NCBI GenBank assembly: GCA_024275515.1
Contig: JAJRYZ010000153.1
Location: forward strand, 1 to 33,086
Length of the DNA: 33,086 bases
DNA from: Spirochaetota bacterium
Lineage (GTDB): Bacteria > Spirochaetota > Spirochaetia > ARS1246
Reading direction: 5' to 3'
Each line of letters opens with the position of its first letter. The first letter of the stretch is position 1. Positions 9,166 to 15,671 of this stretch are shown piece after piece. The position numbers and the translations under genes are program-made. Under the pieces are notes generated by a model. That model ran no database searches, was not told the origin of the DNA, and saw nothing but the letters and a program-made list of their open reading frames with translations.

Positions 9166-10182
9166 TTATTCCCAAGGCATTAGCACCACCTTCCCGCATT
9201 CGCCTGAAATCTGCAACCGCCATGCATCTTCTACCTTCTCCAACGGGAAAGTGTGTGTGATGGAAACATCCAACAGATGTCCGACGCGCTCGATCAAAGC
9301 GAACATGATCGACGCGTCGGCGCGGTTCCAATGCCAACTGCCGCGCAGCGTAAGCCCTTTGCGTATCATCTGCTCACTCACCTTTATCGTGAGTTCTCCG
9401 CCCTCGCCGACGAAGCACATCCGGCCGAGCGTCCGCGTCGCGTCGATACCGAGGCGCCGGGCTTCCGGAACGCCGGTGCAGTCGATCGTCTTGTCCACGC
9501 CGACGCCCCGCGTCAGCTCCAGCAGGGCATCGAGAACTCCCGGCATGGCCGGATTGAGCACCTCCTCGGCGCCCAGCCTCCGCGCGAGCCTTGCCCGATA
9601 CGGGTGTCCTTCCACGACGATCACCCGTGCCCCGCGGTGCACGCCGTTGATAACCCCTCCCAGCCCGACCGGTCCCGCGCCGAGGATGAGTACGGTATCA
9701 AAAGCGTCGACCTGCAGGTACTGCATCGCACCGAAAGTCGGACCGAGACCGCAGCAGGCCATCGACGCGTGCAGAAAACTCATCCCGTCCGGGATCGGCA
9801 GCAAGAGCCGCTCGTTCTTGAGCATGTACTGCGCGTAGGTCGCCGCGCCGACGGGCCGGCCGGTATCGTCCTGCGGCGCCGCGGCGTTTCGACAGTAGAT
9901 ATAGTCGCCGCTCAGGCAGAAGCGACAGTTCCCACAAGGATAGAGTGGCATGACGACCACTCGATCGCCCACGCGGACGGGACCTTCCCGGCCGATCTCG
10001 ACAACGGTCCCGGCGGCTTCATGACCGAGTGAGTTTGTCGTGGCGCCGTCGCGATACGCTTTGTATTCGGTACACATCGGAGCGACGTCGATCTTTACCT
10101 TCGCGAAACGACCCCGTGCCCGCGGCTCTTCGATGTCGGAGAGCTCGGCTCGTTCGAGACCTGTTATCGATACGGTTTTCAC
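9166..10182 (-). CDS. Zinc-dependent medium-chain alcohol/polyol dehydrogenase
   Basis: 338 residues from the GTG at 10182. It is a medium-chain dehydrogenase/reductase with catalytic zinc ligands Cys37 and His54-Glu55 (MCTEYKAY, SLGHEAAGTV), a full structural-zinc set Cys83, Cys86, Cys89, Cys97 (CGNCRFCLSGDYIYC), and a Rossmann motif (LGAGPVGLGG). It resembles threonine/polyol dehydrogenases and oxidises a secondary alcohol, probably on a sugar or polyol, with NAD(P)+. Two in-frame GTG codons are possible, 10191 and 10182. The second is chosen because the AAGGAG overlapping the first lies 8 nt before it and would be unusable for the first. It follows the UroD-like gene with a 64-bp gap. Confidence 0.92.
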   Translation of the reverse strand: MKTVSITGLERAELSDIEEPRARGRFAKVKIDVAPMCTEYKAYRDGATTNSLGHEAAGTVVEIGREGPVRVGDRVVVMPLYPCGNCRFCLSGDYIYCRNAAAPQDDTGRPVGAATYAQYMLKNERLLLPIPDGMSFLHASMACCGLGPTFGAMQYLQVDAFDTVLILGAGPVGLGGVINGVHRGARVIVVEGHPYRARLARRLGAEEVLNPAMPGVLDALLELTRGVGVDKTIDCTGVPEARRLGIDATRTLGRMCFVGEGGELTIKVSEQMIRKGLTLRGSWHWNRADASIMFALIERVGHLLDVSITHTFPLEKVEDAWRLQISGECGKVVLMPWE

Positions 10183-10190
10183 GTCGTTCA

Positions 10191-10196
10191 CTCCTT
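10191..10196 (-). promoter_or_regulatory. Shine-Dalgarno that decides the dehydrogenase start
   Basis: On the minus strand the sequence is GAAGAAGGAGTGAACGACGTG. The AAGGAG overlaps the first GTG (10191) and stands 8 nt before the second GTG (10182), so initiation at 10182 is favoured and the protein begins MKTVSITGLE. Confidence 0.6.
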
Positions 10197-10246
10197 CTTC
10201 GAACCGAGATCCTCCGACCGTCGCGGCGGCGCCGCAACCGCGCCGT

Positions 10247-11380
10247 CTATAGCCATCCGGTCAATACGGCCAATCCCTTCACATAGCAAAGATAGTTGTT
10301 CCAGGAAACGTCGGGCGGGATCCCGTGGTCGCACGACGGTATGTATCCGCCCGAATCGACCACCGGCTTGATCCTTCGCAGCTCGGCGCCGAGAGCTTGG
10401 CCGCCTTCGGCCATTCTGCGCTTGTCGATCCCTCCACGAAAAGCCATTCTGCTTCCAAACTTCTCGCGAAAAGCAACGATGTCGTTGTGGGCTGCGACTT
10501 CGATCGGGTCGCACGCATTGATTCCCGCGTCGATCCAGATGGGAATGAGTTCGCCGATATAACCGTCGGAATCCATGGCGTAGATCGGGATCGATGCGTT
10601 TCGGATGATTTCCCCCCATCGTTTCCACGCCGGGAAGAGGAAAGTGCGCACCATCTGCGGCGAGATCATCGAAAACGCTTTGTAGGCCATGTCCTCCGAC
10701 ACATGCACTTCATCGGGCACGCAGTACACGAAAGCGTTCTCCATGAGCCGCGCGATGTAGTCGGTCCAGAACGCGACCATGTCTTCGATCATCTGCGGGT
10801 CGTCGTAAAAAGCGGTACACAGTCCCTCGAACCCGAGCCACTCGCGCATCTGCCAAAAGGGACCGGAAAAATGAAACGTGATCGGCCACGTCCTCGTCCG
10901 GAGTCTTTCGCCCCGCGCGGCCGCGTCTTCCGGCAGTCGTGACGGATCGTCCGAGTCGTAGCGCGCTTTCATGGCTTCCCAGTCGTCACGCGTCTCAACG
11001 GGGCATTTGATCCATTTGCGCGTGACGAAATCGATGGCGTTGCGCAGATGCTCGACGGTGAACTCTTTGCCGATCTCGCAGATGTTTCCTTTCCAGTCCT
11101 GGACGATCTGGGTGTGTTCCCGTACCTCGATAATCCGCTCCTCGAACTGCGGAATCATCCGCTCGTTGACGGCGAACCCTTCACCGCCCTCGGGCCACGG
11201 GAACGGACTGCCGATCTGCTCGAAGGCGTACCGCGGTATGGCGCCGGCGGCAACGTCGCGCGGGAGGCCGTGCGCGTGCCACGCTTCGCGCGTCGATCGC
11301 CTCCCGCTCCCGGGAGACAACGGAATCCTGTCGGGTCGACCGAAAAGTAGAGTCTCGAGGTAGCGTTCACGCTCATTCAT
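10247..11380 (-). CDS. Uroporphyrinogen decarboxylase family protein (probable methyltransferase-like)
   Basis: 377 residues with the UROD/MtaA TIM-barrel pattern: MNERERYLETLLFGRPDRIP at the N-terminus, DEVHVSEDMAYK in the middle, GINACDPIEVAAHND, MAFRGGIDKR, and near the C-terminus GGYIPSCDHGIPPDVSW. In this subfamily the true heme enzyme is unlikely. Related proteins (MtaA, CmuA, MtbA) move methyl groups to or from corrinoid carriers, and UroD-like genes recur in glycan-degradation clusters. No corrinoid protein is visible in the window. It is the first gene of the minus-strand catabolic unit and is divergent from the sulfatase across 67 bp. The ATG at 11380 has no good Shine-Dalgarno; a -10-like hexamer 8 nt away suggests a nearly leaderless start. 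The physiological reaction is unknown. Confidence 0.85.
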   Translation of the reverse strand: MNERERYLETLLFGRPDRIPLSPGSGRRSTREAWHAHGLPRDVAAGAIPRYAFEQIGSPFPWPEGGEGFAVNERMIPQFEERIIEVREHTQIVQDWKGNICEIGKEFTVEHLRNAIDFVTRKWIKCPVETRDDWEAMKARYDSDDPSRLPEDAAARGERLRTRTWPITFHFSGPFWQMREWLGFEGLCTAFYDDPQMIEDMVAFWTDYIARLMENAFVYCVPDEVHVSEDMAYKAFSMISPQMVRTFLFPAWKRWGEIIRNASIPIYAMDSDGYIGELIPIWIDAGINACDPIEVAAHNDIVAFREKFGSRMAFRGGIDKRRMAEGGQALGAELRRIKPVVDSGGYIPSCDHGIPPDVSWNNYLCYVKGLAVLTGWL

Positions 11381-11388
11381 GCGCCGAT

Positions 11389-11418
11389 AGTCTACCGGGT
11401 ACGACCGGCTCGCGCCAA
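11389..11418 (-). promoter_or_regulatory. Possible promoter of the minus-strand catabolic unit
   Basis: Reading the minus strand, TTGGCG (11413-11418) and TAGACT (11389-11394) are separated by 18 bp and match the sigma-70 hexamers at four of six positions each. The -10 ends 8 nt before the ATG at 11380, leaving almost no leader. Confidence 0.4.
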
Positions 11419-11432
11419 GGCGTCTCCGATCA

Positions 11433-11441
11433 TGCTATCAT
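11433..11441 (+). promoter_or_regulatory. Extended -10 of the sulfatase gene, leaderless arrangement
   Basis: TGCTATCAT is an extended -10 (TGn plus TATCAT, five of six matches). It ends 6 nt before the ATG at 11448, so transcription would begin at or next to the A of the start codon. No -35 of note and no Shine-Dalgarno are seen. Confidence 0.5.
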
Positions 11442-11447
11442 CTGCAC

Positions 11448-12998
11448 ATGAACGATCATCCCAATATCCTTTTCATTCTGGCCGACGACTTGGGCCGATA
11501 CGATCTCGGCGCCGACGGCAGCGCCTACCATGAAAGTCCGAATATCGACCGGATAGCTCGGGAAGGCGTCCGGTTTACTCAGGGCTACGCGACGTGTCAG
11601 GTGTGCAGTCCTTCTCGCGCGAGCATCCTGACCGGACAGTACACTCCGAGACATGGAATAACCGACTGGATCGGCGCGCCCGGCGGCGCCGCATGGCGGG
11701 CGCTCGGACGGCACAACAGACTATTACCGCCGCCTTACGAGCGGGCCCTTTCCGGCGACGGATTCACTCTTCCCGACCTGTTCCGGCGGGCGGGATATCG
11801 AACTTTTTTCGCAGGCAAATGGCATCTCGGTGGCGAGAGCGCCTATCCGGAGGACCGCGGTTTCGAAATCAACGTCGGCGGCTGGGAAGCCGGAAGCCCG
11901 AAAGGCGGATACTTCGCTCCGTACGCGAATCCGCGGCTACCCGACGGCCCGCCGGGCGAATCGCTTCCCGCGCGTCTCGGGAGGGAAACCGCGCAATTCA
12001 TCGAGACCCATCGGAACGAGCCCTTCTTCGCGTTTCTCTCTTTCTATTCGGTACACGGTCCGATTCAAACCAGCGTCGACCGCTGGCAAAAATACAGACG
12101 AAAGGCGGTGTCGGGGACGCCGGCCGGTCGCGGAGAACGATTCGTCTTCGATCGATATCTTCCCGTACGGAAGGTTCAGGACTGTCCCGTCTACGGCGGA
12201 ATGATCGAGGCCATGGACGAGGCGGTCGGAATCGTTCTGGACGTTCTCGACCGACTGGATCTGACCGAAAACACGATCGTCTGCTTCACGTCGGATAACG
12301 GCGGCGTTTCCTCGGGAGATTCGTTTTCGACATCGAACTTTCCGCTTCGCGGCGGGAAAGGACGGCAATGGGAAGGAGGCATCCGCGAACCGGTCTACCT
12401 GAGAGCGCCCGGAATCGCGGCGCCCGGCGCCACGTGCGACGTTCCTGTCTCGGGTGTCGATTTCTACCCGACTTTCGCCGAACTCGCCGGTCTGACCGTT
12501 CCCGAAGAACACATCATCGACGGGTCGAGCCTGCGCGGATTGCTCGAGAGAAACGAAACCGGTCGCATTCTGCGACGCGATCTTTTCTGGCACTACCCCC
12601 ACTACGGAAACCAGGGCGGCGAGCCTTCCTCCATCATCCGGAGCGGAGATTACAAGCTCATACACTACTACGAGGGAATCCCCGGACGGAAGGAGGATGA
12701 GCTCTACGATCTGACGCGCGATCCCGGAGAGCGGAGCGATCTCTTGGCCGGAACGCCCGCAACCACCGTCGGGGAGCTCGCCCGCGATCTCAGGCGGCGG
12801 CTGGAGGCGTGGCTGGAGGAGACTGAAGCGTTACGCCCGGCGCCCGACGCCGAGTACGACCCCGAGGCCGAGGCGGCACGCCTTGCACACCTTTCAGGCG
12901 AGTTCATGGCCGAACTCGAAGAGCAGCACGCGACCTATCTCGATCCCGAATGGAAACCGAATGAGGACTGGTGGGGGTCGATGGTGGTGGAGGATTGA
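11448..12998 (+). CDS. Sulfatase (arylsulfatase type, formylglycine-dependent)
   Basis: 516 residues, intact. It hydrolyses sulfate esters, here probably on a glycan. The N-terminal NILFILADDLGRYDLG supplies the metal-binding Asp13-Asp14. CSPSRASILTGQYTPRHG holds Cys53 in a C-x-P-S-R motif, the site converted to formylglycine. SDNGG at 282-286 carries further metal ligands, and YDLTRDPGERSDL is the usual C-terminal element. A maturase (anaerobic SPASM type or FGE) is required but not encoded in the window. The N-terminus begins directly with the catalytic fold and shows no signal peptide, so it appears cytoplasmic. It is divergent from the catabolic unit and likely belongs to the same pathway. 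A second, decayed sulfatase lies at 29042-29697. Confidence 0.93.
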   Translation: MNDHPNILFILADDLGRYDLGADGSAYHESPNIDRIAREGVRFTQGYATCQVCSPSRASILTGQYTPRHGITDWIGAPGGAAWRALGRHNRLLPPPYERALSGDGFTLPDLFRRAGYRTFFAGKWHLGGESAYPEDRGFEINVGGWEAGSPKGGYFAPYANPRLPDGPPGESLPARLGRETAQFIETHRNEPFFAFLSFYSVHGPIQTSVDRWQKYRRKAVSGTPAGRGERFVFDRYLPVRKVQDCPVYGGMIEAMDEAVGIVLDVLDRLDLTENTIVCFTSDNGGVSSGDSFSTSNFPLRGGKGRQWEGGIREPVYLRAPGIAAPGATCDVPVSGVDFYPTFAELAGLTVPEEHIIDGSSLRGLLERNETGRILRRDLFWHYPHYGNQGGEPSSIIRSGDYKLIHYYEGIPGRKEDELYDLTRDPGERSDLLAGTPATTVGELARDLRRRLEAWLEETEALRPAPDAEYDPEAEAARLAHLSGEFMAELEEQHATYLDPEWKPNEDWWGSMVVED

Positions 12999-13601
12999 AG
13001 GTGGCGCGTTTCGCCTCAAGAACTGTATTTCGGACAACGCGCGTGACTTTTTGTTTGTCGGATCTCCGACTGACGGCACATCTATCGACGACAGATTGTG
13101 GCAGGGAGGGAATACACTTCTTTGCTTCGGATCGGCGCGGAAAGCCGGGCGTCAGAAGATACGCAACGCGGAAGATGCACATAGTGCCCGGAAGCTTGCC
13201 GGCCGATGAGCAGCCAACACACCGCCCTGCCGACATTTAGATGAAGTAATTTTTCAAAAGCACCCGCGCAGGTGGTCAAGTAGCGATATTGCCGTGTCTT
13301 ACGGCGTTACGAGCCGGCAAGCTTCGGGGCACTATGCGTTGTTTCAACAAGATCCCGCCGTCGGATTGTTTCAATTCTTCGCCGGGAGTCTTTGCTTGAT
13401 TTCTTCGATGAGATTGGAGGAAGCGAAGACGTCTCAAGGCACAAGCCTGATCCATGGGGTGTTTCCGGCACCTTCGGCATTCTGGGGATCAAGGCGGGAC
13501 GCTGAGCGCGTCGGTCCGCAAAAGCGACGGGAAACGCGGGAGCCGCGCGGGCATTTTACGATAGAGACGGATGCCCCGAGACAATCGGGCGGACGTGCGT
13601 G
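12999..13601. other. Gene-poor stretch between the sulfatase and the toxin-antitoxin pair
   Basis: About 600 bases without a recognisable gene. Several short open frames cross it on both strands, but none has a ribosome site or a recognisable domain. The only structure seen is the inverted-repeat element at 13180-13336. Confidence 0.6.
13180..13336. repeat. 157-bp element with 24-bp terminal inverted repeats
   Basis: Bases 13180-13203 and 13313-13336 are inverted copies of each other with one mismatch (arm core GAAGCTTGCCGGC). They enclose 109 bp with no coding potential. No target-site duplication was found next to the arms. The size and shape fit a MITE-like or palindromic intergenic repeat, or a recombination target, but only one copy is present here, so mobility is not shown. 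Confidence 0.6.
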
Positions 13602-13826
13602 CTATGCCGCGTAGTGAATAACTTCCACCTCAACGCCCCTTTTGAACTCCGCTTCCACCACATCGTGAACCTTTCGCGCAATTTCCTCTGCAACGAATGC
13701 TTCCCCACAGTTATCGCAGACGTTTGCAGGAACGCTCTTTACGACGACGGTCGCGTTCGCCCGTTCAAAGGTCATGCTTGTATGTCCTGCAGCCATATTC
13801 CCGCTTTTGCAAATTGGGCAATTCAT
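13602..13826 (-). CDS. YgiT/MqsA-type zinc-finger antitoxin
   Basis: 74 residues. Two CxxC pairs are visible, Cys3/Cys6 (MNCPICKSG) and Cys37/Cys40 (VCDNCGEAF), separated by a strand-rich linker (TFERANATVVVKSVPANV). This is the zinc-binding domain of MqsA/YgiT-like antitoxins. The downstream helices (VAEEIARKVHDVVEAEF) are short, so the Xre-like DNA-binding domain of full-length MqsA is absent. The ATG at 13826 overlaps the stop of the upstream DUF4258 gene by four bases (ATGA), the classical toxin-then-antitoxin order for this pair. Its predicted role is to bind and neutralise the DUF4258 protein. It was recognised by motif, without a database search. Confidence 0.85.
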   Translation of the reverse strand: MNCPICKSGNMAAGHTSMTFERANATVVVKSVPANVCDNCGEAFVAEEIARKVHDVVEAEFKRGVEVEVIHYAA

Positions 13827-14143
13827 TCGATCCTCCGCGTGAAATTATCGGTCCAGCGAGCCCTTTCGGGTTCATAAACCGTGATGATGTACGCCGTTTG
13901 GATTAAGTGATTCACGGCGAAGACCATATGGAGCGGCCTATCTCGCTTTGTGAATCCCTGCGCAAGGCAACTCGGATACGGCGAGTCGTTTTCATACTCG
14001 TTGACGATCCGTAGGTTATCGGACGCCTCATCGATCTCGACAAAACTGATTCCGCGCTCAACCATTTTCTGAACCGCGTGTGCCCGATACTCCCGGTGGT
14101 ATTTCCGAAAGCACTGAATCCAATCCACGGTGAATAGTACCAT
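13823..14143 (-). CDS. DUF4258 protein, probable toxin of a type II toxin-antitoxin pair
   Basis: 106 residues from the ATG at 14143. The core HAVQKMVERGISFVEIDEA ... DRPLHMVFAVN ... AYIITVYEPE matches the DUF4258 pattern (small alpha/beta fold, RelE-like size, His near the N-terminus, Y-x-P-x near the C-terminus). Such proteins are regularly encoded just before a YgiT-type zinc-finger antitoxin, as here with a four-base overlap. The start is uncertain: the frame is open to ATG 14188, and a GTG at 14128 has a -10-like TACTAT 5 nt away. Conserved sequence begins near residue 18 of this model, so all three starts keep the domain. An RNase-type activity is plausible from family analogy but unproven. 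Confidence 0.75.
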   Translation of the reverse strand: MVLFTVDWIQCFRKYHREYRAHAVQKMVERGISFVEIDEASDNLRIVNEYENDSPYPSCLAQGFTKRDRPLHMVFAVNHLIQTAYIITVYEPERARWTDNFTRRIE

Positions 14144-14188
14144 GCGATGGCACGTGTAGACCACGTTACGGCAGTACGCAACCATCAT

Positions 14189-14702
14189 TGTTCCCCGCCG
14201 GCCAAGGTTTTCCGCTTATAGAGCAAACTTGCCGATAGGTATTTCGGTAACCCGGCAGGAAGTCTTCCTCCCTCGACTACGGAAATAAGGGGCGGCCCGC
14301 CTGAAGCGAACAGATGAAGCGCCTGAAATAACGGTGATGGTAGCACCGTCGAATACAGCTTATACAAATCCATGCCCGCGTAGCGCACCGTGTGCGCAAC
14401 CGGGATCTCGGGTGCAACGAAACAATCCCTCGTCATCCGGTGTGAGACCGCGAGGGCGGCCCGCATGCCCTTCGGGAAGGACGTGCCGATCGACCGGGTC
14501 TTCCCTGACCGCCTCCCTCGCCGAAACCACCGCCACGCCGTCCCTCGGGCCGGAGTCCGAAGACATCATGCTCATCACCGGAGCGGTCGGATGCAGATCT
14601 CGCCGACTACTCTGAATATGATTGCCGGCGGCACTTCTCAACGTGGAGACCGAATCGAGAAGTACTCTGCATCATTGAAGCTGTCTACAATTTCATACTA
14701 GA
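14189..14702. other. Mostly non-coding stretch before the BREX-like module
   Basis: About 510 bases. A 93-residue minus-strand frame (14466-14185) ends with a TGA overlapping the ATG at 14188, as a coupled upstream gene would. However, it has no recognisable domain, and another frame overlaps it fully on the same strand, so I do not call it. The end of the stretch supplies the probable promoter of the TPR gene. Confidence 0.5.
14686..14691 (+). promoter_or_regulatory. Possible -10 for the TPR/ATPase-phosphatase/helicase unit
   Basis: TACAAT (five of six matches to the -10 consensus) lies 11 nt before the ATG at 14703 in a locally AT-rich patch. There is no Shine-Dalgarno before this ATG. No clear -35 was found. 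Confidence 0.35.
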
Positions 14703-15671
14703 ATGAAAAGCGTGTCTTACAATGATTTTCAGGAGTTGATGAAACAGCGCCGGTACGGCGAGGCCGCGGCCTACGCGAAAAACGAGTCTCTCAAGGAATC
14801 GGGGGGCGGAGAGTTTTGGCTTACGCAACTGGCGCGGGCGCTCATACGTCTATCGGATTTTCGATCCGCCCTTGAAACGGCTCGAAAAGCCTTGGAGATA
14901 AAGCCGGATAATCTCTACGCGGTTTCGACCGCTGCGGATGCCCTCGGCGGACTGAAGCGATACGATGAAGCCCTGGAGCATTACAAGGAGCTGCTGCGGG
15001 AACCGCGGTTGGTTCGTAAGGGGAGGAAAGGAATCCTATCGTGTCTGGCGGCGATGAAGGAGTGGGAGCTTCTTCTCGACAAGCTCGCTTCATGGGATCT
15101 CCCGGAAGCCGAAAGTCTGCCGTGGCGAATAAAGGCTTTGAGCGGCGCGGGCGATATCGACGCGGCGCTCGAGGCTTCCGCGAGACTGCTGGAGTTGTCG
15201 CCTCATACTCCGAGCGCCCTGTGGGAGCGGACGGAACTCGAAATCAAGAAACTGGGTCTGGATGCGGTAATAAGCAGAATCGGCAGAATGGCACGGATTC
15301 CGTCACTGCCGCAGATCTATCGGGAGATCTATGCATCACTCCTTCGACGCGCCGGGAGGGAAAATGAAGCGCTGGATATCTACAAAGCCATCGCCGCCGG
15401 AGGAGGACAGTCGAGAGTTCAGAAAAAGCAGGTCTTTACCATGGCGAAAAGCGGGCAAGAGATCGAGGCCATTCCGCTTCTCGAGGAGCTTATCAGGGTA
15501 GAACCCGAGGACACGTACCTGAACTCTTGCTACGTTGCCGCGTGCAAGCGCATCGATGAGGTGGAACGTGGGATCACTTTCTACAACAACCTTCTGGGAC
15601 TCTTTCCCGAGGCCAAGTCTATCTATGGCCGCATCAAGTCGCTTCACAAACATCTGGAGAGGAAACCTTGA
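14703..15671 (+). CDS. Tetratricopeptide-repeat protein, first gene of the BREX-like unit
   Basis: 322 residues made of helical repeats. TPR-like units are clear at about residues 55-105 (DFRSALETARKALEIKPDN, then KRYDEALEHYKELL) and recur to the C-terminus (ENEALDIYKAIAA, EIEAIPLLEELIRVEPED, GITFYNNLLGLFPEAKSIYG). No signal peptide or membrane segment is present, so a cytosolic scaffold or adaptor is likely. Its TGA overlaps the TTG start of the giant ATPase-phosphatase by four bases (TTGA), which argues for fixed stoichiometry and a shared complex. No enzymatic motif was seen. Whether it belongs functionally to the module or only shares its operon is inference. Confidence 0.85.
   Translation: MKSVSYNDFQELMKQRRYGEAAAYAKNESLKESGGGEFWLTQLARALIRLSDFRSALETARKALEIKPDNLYAVSTAADALGGLKRYDEALEHYKELLREPRLVRKGRKGILSCLAAMKEWELLLDKLASWDLPEAESLPWRIKALSGAGDIDAALEASARLLELSPHTPSALWERTELEIKKLGLDAVISRIGRMARIPSLPQIYREIYASLLRRAGRENEALDIYKAIAAGGGQSRVQKKQVFTMAKSGQEIEAIPLLEELIRVEPEDTYLNSCYVAACKRIDEVERGITFYNNLLGLFPEAKSIYGRIKSLHKHLERKP
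15656..15663 (+). promoter_or_regulatory. Shine-Dalgarno supporting a TTG start
   Basis: GGAGAGGA ends 4 nt before the TTG at 15668. No in-frame ATG is available near the conserved N-terminus, so this site decides the start. Confidence 0.65.

Noticed and set aside
14185-14466. 93-residue minus-strand frame whose stop overlaps the DUF4258 upstream ATG
   Set aside because: The overlap is suggestive, but no domain is recognised, there is no ribosome site, and a different frame on the same strand is equally open over most of it.
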